DNA of 64,000 nt from Bacillus pseudomycoides DSM 12442. Its GTDB lineage: Bacteria > Bacillota > Bacilli > Bacillales > Bacillaceae_G. This document shows, in pieces, positions 26,082-34,758 of this stretch. Below the pieces are notes generated by a model. The model was not told the DNA's origin. It did not search any database and saw nothing but the letters and a program-made list of their open reading frames with translations. The first letter of the stretch is position 1. Each line of letters begins with the position of its first letter. The DNA is taken from NCBI RefSeq assembly GCF_000161455.1, contig NZ_CM000745.1, positions 455,880 through 519,879 on the forward strand, written 5' to 3'. The position numbers and the translations under genes were made by a program.

Positions 26082-26899
26082 TTACGAATAAGTGGAAACA
26101 ACATATTCTTTTATACATACTGCTTACCATAAGCGCAGTGATGGTCTTTTTTCCAGTTCTATACGCATTTTTGCTAGGGTTCATGACGCCAGAAGACATT
26201 CAAATGAGAAGGGTGTTCCCGACACAATTTACATTCGATAATTTTGTGCATATTTTTCAGAAAGTACCGCTGTTTTCTTATTTATACAATAGTTTTATAG
26301 TTTCAACAGCAGTGATGATTGGGCAGCTTGTTGTATCAAGTTTAGCTGCTTATGCATTTGTATTTTTAAATTTTAAAGGACGAAATTTTATTTTCTTTCT
26401 GTTTATTTCAACGATGCTTATCCCATGGGAAGCAACGATGGTACCGAACTTTTTAACGGTACAACAATTTGGATGGATTAACACATTTACTGGAATGACG
26501 GTTCCGTTCTTTGCAACTGCTTTTGGAATCTTTTTATTACGTCAGCATTTTATGACGCTTCCAAATGAGTTAAAAGAAGCTGCCTTTATCGAGGGGATTG
26601 GCCATGTGAAGTTTTTATTCCGTGTTGTCATTCCTTATTGTAAAACAAGTTTTATAACACTAGGTGTATATAGCTTTTTAACAACATGGAATATGTATTT
26701 ATGGCCTCTTCTAGTTACGAATGATGAGAAAATTAGAACCGTACAAATTGGGGTGAAACAACTTCAATCTCAGGAAGTTGCAACAGATTGGGGCAGTGTG
26801 ATGGCAGGAGTTACAGTTATTGTGATTCCGACTTTAATTTTATTATTTTTAGGTCAGAAGCAGTTGCAACAAGGTTTAACAAAAGGGGCAATTAAATAA
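26078..26899 (+). CDS. ugpE: Glycerol-3-phosphate-type ABC importer permease E
   Basis: This 273-residue second permease belongs to the MalG/UgpE group. It has six membrane segments and the EAA-type loop EAAFIEGIGHVKFLFRVVIPYC near the middle of the second half. It overlaps the first permease by four bases (ATGA). It ends 27 bp before the binding-protein gene. Confidence 0.9.
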   Translation: MITNKWKQHILLYILLTISAVMVFFPVLYAFLLGFMTPEDIQMRRVFPTQFTFDNFVHIFQKVPLFSYLYNSFIVSTAVMIGQLVVSSLAAYAFVFLNFKGRNFIFFLFISTMLIPWEATMVPNFLTVQQFGWINTFTGMTVPFFATAFGIFLLRQHFMTLPNELKEAAFIEGIGHVKFLFRVVIPYCKTSFITLGVYSFLTTWNMYLWPLLVTNDEKIRTVQIGVKQLQSQEVATDWGSVMAGVTVIVIPTLILLFLGQKQLQQGLTKGAIK

Positions 26900-26926
26900 A
26901 CATACATATGAAAAGGTGGGATTGAG

Positions 26927-28303
26927 ATGAGATTTTGGAAAAAAGGTGCTGTTATTATAATGGCAGCAACGATGGCTTTATCAGCTGCAGCTTGTTCAAG
27001 TAGTAAAACAGAGGGGAAATCTGAAGCAAAGGAAAAAGTAGCTCCCGCAGAAAAGAATGGAGATAAAACAGTTATTCGCTTTTGGCATGCAATGGGTGGA
27101 AAAACGCAAGGTGTGTTAGATGGAATTGTTGCAGATTATAATAAGTCACAAAATAAATATGAGGTGAAAGCTGAATTTCAAGGTTCCTATGAAGAATCTT
27201 TAACGAAGTTTAAAAATATAACAGCTTCAAAAGAATCACCAGCTCTCGTTCAATCTAGCGAAATTACAACGAAATATATGATTGATAGTAAAAAGATTAC
27301 ACCGATTGATAGCTGGATTAAAAAGGATAAATATGATACATCGAAATTAGAAAAAGCGATTACGAATTACTATTCAGTTGATGGGAAAATGTATTCCATG
27401 CCATTTAATTCATCTACACCAGTATTAATTTATAATAAAGATGCCTTTACAAAAGCGGGGCTCGATCCGGAAAAAGCACCGAAAACATACGCTGAATTAA
27501 AAGAAGCAGCAAAAAAATTAACTGTTAAAGAAGGCGAAAGCGTAAAACAGTACGGTTTTTCAATGTTAAATTACGGATGGTTCTTTGAAGAGCTTTTGGC
27601 AACACAAGGTGGGTTATATGTTGATAAAGAAAATGGGCGTAAAGGTGCAGCGGAAAAAGCTGTATTTAACGGAAAAGAAGGACAAAAAGTATTTGGCTTA
27701 TTAGATGAACTGAATAAAGCTGGTACATTAGGAAAGTATGGGGCGAGTTGGGATGATGTTCGTGCCGCATTCCAATCTGGACAAGTTGCGATGTATTTAG
27801 ATTCTTCAGCAGGTGTTCGTAATGTGATTGATTCGTCTAAATTTAATGTAGGAGTAGCATATATCCCATATCCAGAAGATGTGAAACAAAACGGAGTTGT
27901 TATTGGCGGTGCATCACTATGGATGACGAATATGGTCGCAGAAGAAACACAAAAAGGTGCTTGGGACTTTATGAAATACTTAACAAAAGCAGATGTACAA
28001 GCAAAATGGCATACGGAAACAGGTTATTTCTCTATTAACCCAGATGCATATAATGAGCCTTTAGTAAAACAACAATATGAAAAATATCCACAGTTAAAAG
28101 TAACGGTAGAACAGTTACAAGCAACAAAACCATCTGTTGCAACACAAGGTGCACTTATTAGTGTATTTCCTGAATCCCGCGATGCAGTTGTAAAAGCGCT
28201 AGAAGCAATGTATGATGGGAAAAATAGTAAAGAAGCATTAGATGAAGCAGCAAAAACAACAGATCGGGCAATTAGTATTTCGAATCGTACAAATCAAAAA
28301 TAA
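26927..28303 (+). CDS. ugpB: UgpB-like substrate-binding lipoprotein
   Basis: This 458-residue lipoprotein is the solute-binding protein of the importer. The lipobox is LSAAAC (Cys23). After a charged linker, RFWHAMGGKTQGVLDGIVADYN starts the mature fold. The segment PFNSSTPVLIYNKDAF followed by AGLDPEKAPKT, and later VIGGASLWM and WHTETGYF, closely match E. coli UgpB as I recall it, which binds sn-glycerol 3-phosphate and glycerophosphodiesters. With the PhoP-like box in front of the operon this supports phosphate scavenging. Confidence 0.9.
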   Translation: MRFWKKGAVIIMAATMALSAAACSSSKTEGKSEAKEKVAPAEKNGDKTVIRFWHAMGGKTQGVLDGIVADYNKSQNKYEVKAEFQGSYEESLTKFKNITASKESPALVQSSEITTKYMIDSKKITPIDSWIKKDKYDTSKLEKAITNYYSVDGKMYSMPFNSSTPVLIYNKDAFTKAGLDPEKAPKTYAELKEAAKKLTVKEGESVKQYGFSMLNYGWFFEELLATQGGLYVDKENGRKGAAEKAVFNGKEGQKVFGLLDELNKAGTLGKYGASWDDVRAAFQSGQVAMYLDSSAGVRNVIDSSKFNVGVAYIPYPEDVKQNGVVIGGASLWMTNMVAEETQKGAWDFMKYLTKADVQAKWHTETGYFSINPDAYNEPLVKQQYEKYPQLKVTVEQLQATKPSVATQGALISVFPESRDAVVKALEAMYDGKNSKEALDEAAKTTDRAISISNRTNQK

Positions 28304-28304
28304 A

Positions 28305-28339
28305 AGAAAGCCGTATCTGTAAAAAAGATACGGCTTTCT
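28305..28339 (+). terminator. Terminator after ugpB
   Basis: A 14-bp perfect stem (AGAAAGCCGTATCT / AGATACGGCTTTCT) runs into the T-rich start of the ATCTT repeat. Confidence 0.9.
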
Positions 28340-28340
28340 T

Positions 28341-28410
28341 ATCTTATCTTATCTTATCTTATCTTATCTTATCTTATCTTATCTTATCTTATCTTATCTT
28401 ATCTTATCTT
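28341..28410 (+). repeat. Pentanucleotide tandem repeat, 14 perfect ATCTT units
   Basis: The unit ATCTT is repeated 14 times without a mismatch, starting right after the ugpB terminator. It is not part of an obvious gene. Such perfect short tandem repeats usually vary in copy number between strains. Confidence 0.95.
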
Positions 28411-28429
28411 TCCTTTGCTTGTTGTCTCA

Positions 28430-28510
28430 TTTCTTACTTTAAGTATAGCGGGTAGCATGTCTTGTAACTATCGAATTAGGTGACATGAGGATTACAGTGT
28501 TGTAATGGTA
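28430..28510 (-). repeat. Promoter-like dispersed repeat, copy A
   Basis: One of three related regions (others near 38430-38522 and 45310-45398). Read on the minus strand it begins TTACAACACTGTAA (28492-28505), a TTACA-N4-TGTAA palindrome, and runs to a TATACT box before GAAATGAGACAACAA. Only an 8-codon reading frame follows here, so the functional product is unclear. Confidence 0.5.
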
Positions 28511-28537
28511 CAAATTCTCCTTTTTGAAACTTCTTTT

Positions 28538-28570
28538 GTTAAGGGAAAGTTAAGGAATAGCTTTCATAAT
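28538..28570 (+). promoter_or_regulatory. GTTAAG direct-repeat promoter of the two-component operon
   Basis: GTTAAG-GGAAA-GTTAAG (28538-28554) is followed after exactly 10 bp by CATAAT as the -10. The same block and spacing occur at 30864. This is the layout of an OmpR/PhoB-family site overlapping the -35 position, so the regulator encoded downstream probably controls its own operon. Confidence 0.7.
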
Positions 28571-28789
28571 AAAGTACATATATAAACGGATGGTAAATGA
28601 GCGAGAAAATGATTCATGTTATGACAGGTCTACATAGACAATGATATATAATTATTATAAGTACGTAGGGTTTAGAGGAAGCAAGGCAAGGTGAAGTGTT
28701 CGGATACAAGCCTGGAAATCGTTTGGAAGTAAGGATAAGTATGTTGTGCTGCTCTCTTTTGTTATTATGAAAAATGGTAACAGTAATTA

Positions 28790-28866
28790 TTTATCCCGCT
28801 ATTCGCGGGCTACTAATAATCAGTGATGGATGAAGAAAATCACCACCGATTAAAGTTTCACTTTAT
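28790..28866 (+). repeat. Short bcr1-like element flanked by TTTAT
   Basis: A 67-bp core starts CCCGCTATTCGCGGG (a hairpin) and ends AAAGTTTCAC. TTTAT occurs on both sides (28790-28794, 28862-28866). It lies in the leader of the response regulator gene. Confidence 0.6.
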
Positions 28867-28891
28867 ATTTGATGAAAGGTGAGAAAGTGGT

Positions 28892-29563
28892 ATGCGCTTA
28901 TTAGTTGTAGAAGATAATGCACCTTTATTGGAATCAATTACACAAATTTTATGTGATGAGTTTGAAGTTGATACAGCAATGAATGGAGAAGATGGTTTAT
29001 TTTTGGCGTTACAAAATATTTATGATGTAATACTTCTTGATGTGATGTTACCGGTGATAGATGGTTTTGAAGTAATTCAAAGAATACGGAATGACAAAAT
29101 TGAAACACCTGTCTTGTTTTTGACTGCTAAAGATTCTTTGGAAGACCGTGTGAAAGGATTAGATTTTGGAGGGGATGATTATTTAATAAAGCCATTTCAA
29201 GCTCCCGAGCTGAAAGCGAGAATTCGAGCTTTATTACGAAGAAGTGGTAATTTAACAACAAAGCAAACCATTAACTACCGTGGAATCGAGTTGTTCGGAA
29301 AGGACAAGGATATTCAAGTGGGTGGAGAAGCAATTAAATTAACATTAAAGCAATATGAACTTTTAGAGTACCTCATTCAAAATAGTGGAAAGATTTTAAT
29401 GCGTGAACAAATCTTTGATCGCGTTTGGGGATTCGATTCAGATACAACGGTAGCCATTGTTGAAGTGTATGTTCATCATTTACGAAAAAAGTTGGAGCCA
29501 TTTGGTTATCAAAAAGATATTCAAACCGTTCGTGGGATTGGATATATGTTAAAAGAACAATGA
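28892..29563 (+). CDS. OmpR-family response regulator
   Basis: This 223-residue regulator has a complete receiver (VVEDNAPLLES, phosphoacceptor Asp in ILLDVMLPVIDGF, switch LFLTAKDSLEDR, lysine in YLIKPFQAPEL) and an OmpR/PhoB winged-helix domain ending TVRGIGYMLKEQ. The stop overlaps the kinase start (ATGA). The two identical GTTAAG direct repeats, one before this gene and one before the repeat protein gene downstream, are candidate binding sites. Confidence 0.92.
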   Translation: MRLLVVEDNAPLLESITQILCDEFEVDTAMNGEDGLFLALQNIYDVILLDVMLPVIDGFEVIQRIRNDKIETPVLFLTAKDSLEDRVKGLDFGGDDYLIKPFQAPELKARIRALLRRSGNLTTKQTINYRGIELFGKDKDIQVGGEAIKLTLKQYELLEYLIQNSGKILMREQIFDRVWGFDSDTTVAIVEVYVHHLRKKLEPFGYQKDIQTVRGIGYMLKEQ

Positions 29564-30822
29564 AAAATAAGAGTATGTTTCAAAGAACCCGCATTCAACT
29601 TACCGTGTTAAATTCATTAGTGTTTATTATATTAATTGGAGTTCTAGGGAGTATTATCTATGGCTATACATATAATCGTATTTATAGTGGAGTAGATAAT
29701 TCGCTAGAAATGTTTAAAGCAAAAGAGAAGAAACATTCTAAGTCTAATCCAAAAGGATCCGTTAAGGATATTCGTATTGGAGATCCGAGGATTACTGTAC
29801 TGTTATGGCATGGAAAAAAAGTAGCCCTAATAGATAAGAATCCTAAATTTGTTGATCCTGTTTTTGAAGAAAATGCTTTAGCGTTTTTCCCAGAACAATT
29901 AGAGGGTTTTCAGGATATTGAAATCAAAGGGAAGAGTTTTCGAGCGTTGGCTTTTCAGCATAATACTGAATTTGGACAAATGACAGTTCAATTTGTACGC
30001 GATACAACAGCAGAAAGGGATATGTTGCATACGTTACTGCTAATTCTTATAGTTGGATGCAGTATAGGAAGTTTATGTGCAATTGGGATGGGATTTTTCT
30101 TAGCTGGAAAAGCTCTTGTACCAATTCGTAATTCTTGGGAAAAGCAACAACAGTTTGTTTCTGATGCATCTCATGAATTAAGAACACCACTAGCGGTCAT
30201 TCAATCTAAAACGGATGTACTATTTCAGTCTCCTTCCGCCACGATAGAGGAAAAGGCAATTGATATTTCTACAATTTCAAAGGAGTGTAGAAGGTTATCG
30301 AAGCTTGTTGCTAATTTATTATTATTAGCTCGTTCGGATTCGAATCAAATTGAAATGTATAAAAAGGAATTTGCATTAGATGAATTATTAACGGAAGTAG
30401 TAGATCCTTATACAGAAATTGCTGCGTATCAAGAGAAAAAGATGACATTGGAAATCGAATCTAAAGTATCTTTTATTGGTGATAGAGAACGAATTCATCA
30501 AATGGTGGTAATTTTATTAGACAATGCGATGAAATATACTGATGTGGGCGGAACGATTCAAGTAGCATGCATGCAAACCAATAGTTCAATTACGATTCAG
30601 GTAAAAGACAATGGAATTGGAATAAAAGAAGAAGAGATTCCAAAGTTATTTGACCGTTTTTATCAAGGAGATAAGGCAAGAACGAAGGCAGAAGGTGCTG
30701 GTTTAGGTCTTTCAATTGCCAGCTGGATTGTAGAAAAGCATCATGGGAAAATAAAAGTAGAGAGTAAAATGAATGAAGGTACTTGTTTTGAAGTGATTTT
30801 ACCTAAAAATCAAAGAATATAA
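29560..30822 (+). CDS. Sensor histidine kinase
   Basis: This 420-residue kinase has a first membrane segment near 14-34, an extracytoplasmic sensor of roughly 120 residues, a second segment near 157-182, and a HisKA domain with the H box DASHELRTPLAV (His205). The HATPase_c domain contains VVILLDNAMKYTD and DNGIGIKEEEIP, and ends with GAGLGLSIASWIVEKH. The sensor has no recognised ligand motif. A terminator follows before the promoter of the next operon. Confidence 0.92.
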   Translation: MKNKSMFQRTRIQLTVLNSLVFIILIGVLGSIIYGYTYNRIYSGVDNSLEMFKAKEKKHSKSNPKGSVKDIRIGDPRITVLLWHGKKVALIDKNPKFVDPVFEENALAFFPEQLEGFQDIEIKGKSFRALAFQHNTEFGQMTVQFVRDTTAERDMLHTLLLILIVGCSIGSLCAIGMGFFLAGKALVPIRNSWEKQQQFVSDASHELRTPLAVIQSKTDVLFQSPSATIEEKAIDISTISKECRRLSKLVANLLLLARSDSNQIEMYKKEFALDELLTEVVDPYTEIAAYQEKKMTLEIESKVSFIGDRERIHQMVVILLDNAMKYTDVGGTIQVACMQTNSSITIQVKDNGIGIKEEEIPKLFDRFYQGDKARTKAEGAGLGLSIASWIVEKHHGKIKVESKMNEGTCFEVILPKNQRI

Positions 30823-30831
30823 AGAAATTGG

Positions 30832-30863
30832 AGACGATCTTGTTTTTACAAGGTCGTCTTTTT
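30832..30863 (+). terminator. Terminator after histidine kinase
   Basis: AGACGATCTTGT pairs with ACAAGGTCGTCT (one G-U pair), followed by TTTTT. It ends immediately before the next GTTAAG repeat. Confidence 0.9.
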
Positions 30864-30896
30864 GTTAAGGGAAAGTTAAGAAATATTTTTAATAAT
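30864..30896 (+). promoter_or_regulatory. GTTAAG direct-repeat promoter of the repeat-protein operon
   Basis: The 17-bp block GTTAAGGGAAAGTTAAG is identical to that at 28538-28554 and is again followed by 10 bp and AATAAT. It lies about 200 bp before the 28-residue-repeat gene. Confidence 0.7.
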
Positions 30897-31098
30897 AGAG
30901 TTTACACAGAATGAGAAGGACAAAAGAGAGAAAAAGTAATCACTTTGTATTCTTTTTGAGGATAGCTAGATAGTTATGTTCATGGGTAATTTTAATAGGA
31001 ACCGAATTGAGCATATCTTTTACGATAATGTGGGGAAAATGGAAGAGGAAGCATCAGAAGAAAATCACAGTGTAAGAAATGTAAAGGGGAGATGAAAT

Positions 31099-31923
31099 TT
31101 GGAAAAGAAAAAGATAGTGTCATTATTTGTTATTGGAATGTTGAGTTTAAGCGTAATGGGAGGCGCATCCTCTTCTATGATGTCAAAAGGAAAAACGGAC
31201 TTTGTTCAGCGCAGTAAAGAACAACTAAATGATGGGAAAATACATGTGGCACATACAGAGGAAAAAGCAAAAAAACTAGGAATTGAAACGGATGGTAAAG
31301 AACAAATCACAGTAGAAAAAGAAATTCATGAAACTGAAGTTGATCAGGAAGCAAAACAGCTAGGGATTCCTACTGAGGGAAAAGATGTGGGGGCTCTTTC
31401 AGAAGAAATCTATGAAACCAAAGTAAAAAAAGAAGCAGCGAATTTAGGAATAATAATAGATAATACATCTATTGTGGATTTAATAAATCAAATTAATACA
31501 ATCAAGATCAATGATGAAGCAGATAAACTTGGGGTTTCAACCAAAGGAAAAGAAATAGAAGAGATTGCAACCGAGATTTATGGAACGAAAGTAAAGGAAG
31601 AAGCGAAACAGCTAGGGATTTCTCAAAAAGGAAAAGGTATAGAAGATTTGGCACAAGAAGTATACGAGGGGAAAATTCAGGCCGAAGCAAAAGAACTTCA
31701 TATTGATTTATATGGTAAAGATATTTACCAAGTGCTAAGAGAAATAAATGAGCAGAAAGCAATACAAATTGCAGACGAGCTTGGCATAGATAGTACAAAT
31801 ACAAATATTCAACAGTTAACAGAGAAAATAAAAAAGGAACAACCTGAAAAGGGAAAAGAACTTGTCTTTTTACCTATGGTTCAAACAGATGCGGATGCAT
31901 TTTATTCGTATTTAACGAATTAA
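31099..31923 (+). CDS. Secreted protein with seven 28-residue repeats
   Basis: This 274-residue protein has a signal peptide (VSLFVIGMLSLSVMGGASSS) and then seven repeats of exactly 28 residues (about 56-251). Each repeat follows the pattern EAKxLGIxxxGKxIxxLxxEIYExKVK. The repeats are charged, helical and probably stack, like short coiled-coil or solenoid units. The TTG start has GGGGAG at good spacing. It shares an operon with a C39-like peptidase and stands behind the GTTAAG promoter. I do not recognise the family; a surface or cell-wall role is inferred. Confidence 0.8.
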   Translation: MEKKKIVSLFVIGMLSLSVMGGASSSMMSKGKTDFVQRSKEQLNDGKIHVAHTEEKAKKLGIETDGKEQITVEKEIHETEVDQEAKQLGIPTEGKDVGALSEEIYETKVKKEAANLGIIIDNTSIVDLINQINTIKINDEADKLGVSTKGKEIEEIATEIYGTKVKEEAKQLGISQKGKGIEDLAQEVYEGKIQAEAKELHIDLYGKDIYQVLREINEQKAIQIADELGIDSTNTNIQQLTEKIKKEQPEKGKELVFLPMVQTDADAFYSYLTN

Positions 31924-31944
31924 AAAGGACGTGAAGATAGAAGA

Positions 31945-32766
31945 ATGAAGCGAAAGTGGAAGGTGTATATATGTTTGATTGTATTAGGGATATTTATCTG
32001 TAGTGTATATATGAAACGGAGCGGCATAATGCCTGTTACTAAACGTGTAGAAAATGTAAAGAGAATCGTCTCAAACAAATTTGTTCAAAAGGAAAGCGGT
32101 AAGAATCAGCTTGTCACTCCAGTTGCGCAAGCAAAAAAGAAAAAGACGCTGGGGAATGCAGATGAAGAAAAAGTATTATTGCAAAATGTACCTTTTATCC
32201 AGCAGTTACCAGAGTTAGATAGAGGCTGCGAAGTAACTAGCTTAGCCATGATGTTACAGTACGCAGGTGTTTCAGTAGGTAAGATGACGCTGGCAGATGA
32301 AATACAGAAAGTTGCCTTTTCAAATGATGGTGTACGCGGTAATCCACATGAAGGGTTTGTAGGGAATATTTATACTTTTTCTGAATCAGGATATGGTGTG
32401 TATCATGAACCGCTTTTTCAGTTAGCAAATAAATACTTACCAAATCAAGTTGTTGATTTAACAGGTGAAAATATAAATGAAATTTATAAAACTGTAAAAG
32501 AGGGCAAGCCAGTTGTTATGATTACAAATGCAACATATGCTCCTTTGGATGAAAATGAATTTGATACATGGGAAACAGATGCAGGTAATGTCTCTATTAC
32601 GTACAATGAACATTGTATTCTTCTTATTGGTTATGATAAGGAGTTAGTTTATATTCATGATCCGCTTAGTGATACTGCAAGTGTAAGTGTTCCACGCGAA
32701 AGCTTTGAACAGGCATGGGTACAGATGGGGAGTCAAGCTATTAGTTATGTGCAAAATTCAAAGTGA
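31945..32766 (+). CDS. Membrane-anchored C39-like cysteine peptidase
   Basis: This 273-residue protein has an N-terminal membrane anchor (VYICLIVLGIFICSVYM), a charged linker, and a peptidase C39-like domain. The catalytic Cys is in LDRGCEVTSLAMMLQYAG, the His in YNEHCILLIGYD and the Asp in VYIHDPLSD, so the active site is complete. It lies 21 bp after the repeat-protein gene. It may process or remodel the repeat protein or cell-wall peptides; the substrate is unknown. Confidence 0.85.
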   Translation: MKRKWKVYICLIVLGIFICSVYMKRSGIMPVTKRVENVKRIVSNKFVQKESGKNQLVTPVAQAKKKKTLGNADEEKVLLQNVPFIQQLPELDRGCEVTSLAMMLQYAGVSVGKMTLADEIQKVAFSNDGVRGNPHEGFVGNIYTFSESGYGVYHEPLFQLANKYLPNQVVDLTGENINEIYKTVKEGKPVVMITNATYAPLDENEFDTWETDAGNVSITYNEHCILLIGYDKELVYIHDPLSDTASVSVPRESFEQAWVQMGSQAISYVQNSK

Positions 32767-32811
32767 ATGGGACAGAAATGGAGTTAAGAAGAGAAAGTGA
32801 TGATTATATTT

Positions 32812-32869
32812 AACAAAAACAAGAGGAATTCAGCATAATTTTTTATACTGAATTTCTCTTGTTTTTGTT
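32812..32869 (+). terminator. Terminator after C39-like gene
   Basis: A 22-bp stem with a single G-U pair is followed by T residues and an A/T-rich tail. Confidence 0.85.
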
Positions 32870-32945
32870 TAGTTATACATCGGGAGATAGGAGAGAAAAA
32901 CAATGATGAATATTTCTCGTTTGCAAAAATCGCTACCATTTATTA

Positions 32946-33068
32946 TTTTACCATTTGCGAACGGTAATATTCTCATCTCAAGATTCAGTAAAAACAAAGA
33001 AAATAGGTGGGAGATAAAATCCTCGTAAAATCCCGTTTGCTGAGGCATGATTAAAGTTCAGTTGTATT
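32946..33068 (+). repeat. Degenerate bcr1-like repeat
   Basis: This stretch shares TCAAGATTCAG, CTCGTAAAA and CCCG blocks, in the same order and spacing, with the bcr1-like element at 53268. It has diverged at the ends, so the flanking TTTAT repeats are no longer clear. It fills much of the gap before the malate sensor kinase. Confidence 0.5.
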
Positions 33069-33150
33069 AAAAAACGTTGTATTCATAAAAAAGAATAAGT
33101 AAGATAGATTTCGCGTGTAGTAAAGAAGAAATAAGGGAGACAATAAAGGG

Positions 33151-34758
33151 ATGAGAAAAAGAAAAAAATTATTAAGTTTATGGAAAACGATTACGTTGCT
33201 GGTATGTACTGTTATTTTACTTTCTTTACTTGTAACAGATATATTAATTAGTCATAATGTCGAACGTACGACGGAAGAAAGTCAAGCTGAAAAAGCAAAA
33301 ACAATCGCGCGTATTGTAGCAAATTCACCACTTGTAATTGATGCTTTGGCAGGAAGAAAAGATATATCTGAAATTCAAACGTATACAAATCGGTTGTTAA
33401 AAAATACAGATGTTCAATTTATCGTGGTCATGGATATGAATGGCATTCGCAAATCTCACCCAGATCCTCAAAAAATCGGCCATCACTTTGTAGGGGGAGA
33501 TGAAGGGATAGCCTTAAAAGGAAAAGAACATGTATCAATGGCAGAAGGAACATTGGGAATCTCTATGCGAGTGTTTGTACCTGTTTTTTCTGAAACGAGA
33601 GAACAAATGGGGGTTGTTGCTGTCGGAATTTCAGCTGATAATGTGCATGAGAGGATAAAAGAGAGTAGATACATTATTTATATCGGTGTCGGTGTTGGAA
33701 TCTTAGTTGGAATTATAGGTGCTATTTTATTAGCTAGACATATTAAGAAAATTTTATTTGATCTTGAACCTAGCGAAATCGCAAAAATTTTAGAAGAACG
33801 GAATACGATGTTACAATCTGTTAAAGAAGGAATTATTGCTGTCGATAAAGATGCGAGAGTTACTTTAATTAATAACGAAGCGAAACGGTTATTTAAGAAA
33901 AGTGGTCTCGAAGAAGATTTTATTGGTAAAGATGTTGAGAAGTATATGCCCAACTCATGTATAAAAGAAGTGTTACAAACTGGGAAAGCACAATTGTATG
34001 AGGAACAAAATCTTTATGGAATTACCATTGTTACAAATAGAGTTCCTTTATATGTTAAAGGAGAAATTGTTGGTGCTATTGCAACATTTCGTGATAAAAC
34101 AGAGATTAGGCAATTAGCAGAACAATTAACGGATATTCAACTTTATGCAGAAGCGCTCAGGGCACAATCTCATGAGTTTATGAATAAGATGCATGTTGTA
34201 TTAGGGCTTACACATATGAAGCATTATGAACAATTAGAGACCTATATTAGTAACATGGTCTCGGAGCATCAATATGAAATTGGTGGTGTGATGCGAAAAA
34301 TAAAAAATCCTGTATTTGCAGGATTTATGCTTGGTAAACTTAGTTACGCAAGGGAAAAGAGTATACAACTCATTGTAAGCGAAAATTCTTACTTACCAGA
34401 GCCATATGATGAAAGTATTATTCATGAACTCATTACAATTGTAGGAAATTTAATTGATAATGCATTAGATGCGGTGATAAATTGTCAATATAAGCGAGTA
34501 GATATTTCTATTCAATATCATGATAAGATGATTATCACAGTTAAAGATACAGGAGTTGGAATCCGGCAAGAAGAAATTGACAAATTATTTGTCAAAGGGT
34601 ATTCCTCAAAAGGAGAAAATCGAGGATATGGTTTGTATCTTGTAAAGGATAGTTTAAAGCGAATAAATGGGGATATACAGGTAGAGTCTTTGTTAGGGAA
34701 GGGAACGACTATAACCATTGAAATACCATACAAAAGTAGGGATGAGATAGGGATATGA
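33151..34758 (+). CDS. malK: CitA/DcuS-family sensor histidine kinase (malate-type)
   Basis: This 535-residue kinase is a paralogue of the CitS-like kinase in the window. It has two membrane segments (about 12-32 and 174-195) enclosing an sPDC sensor with VGGDEGIAL, then a PAS domain (LQSVKEGIIAVDKDA), the Spo0B-type helical box with the phosphoacceptor His341 in AQSHEFMNKMHVVLGLTHM, and an HATPase_c domain (VGNLIDNALDAV, then RGYGLYLVKD). The malate assignment follows from the transporter and malic enzyme downstream and from the known Bacillus MalKR-MaeN system. It overlaps the regulator gene. Confidence 0.87.
   Translation: MRKRKKLLSLWKTITLLVCTVILLSLLVTDILISHNVERTTEESQAEKAKTIARIVANSPLVIDALAGRKDISEIQTYTNRLLKNTDVQFIVVMDMNGIRKSHPDPQKIGHHFVGGDEGIALKGKEHVSMAEGTLGISMRVFVPVFSETREQMGVVAVGISADNVHERIKESRYIIYIGVGVGILVGIIGAILLARHIKKILFDLEPSEIAKILEERNTMLQSVKEGIIAVDKDARVTLINNEAKRLFKKSGLEEDFIGKDVEKYMPNSCIKEVLQTGKAQLYEEQNLYGITIVTNRVPLYVKGEIVGAIATFRDKTEIRQLAEQLTDIQLYAEALRAQSHEFMNKMHVVLGLTHMKHYEQLETYISNMVSEHQYEIGGVMRKIKNPVFAGFMLGKLSYAREKSIQLIVSENSYLPEPYDESIIHELITIVGNLIDNALDAVINCQYKRVDISIQYHDKMIITVKDTGVGIRQEEIDKLFVKGYSSKGENRGYGLYLVKDSLKRINGDIQVESLLGKGTTITIEIPYKSRDEIGI

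Noticed and set aside
28341..28410. CRISPR-like array
   Set aside because: The unit is 5 bp with no spacers, and no cas genes are present.
31099..31923. Collagen or S-layer type repeat protein
   Set aside because: The repeats are helical 28-mers without GXY or SLH motifs.
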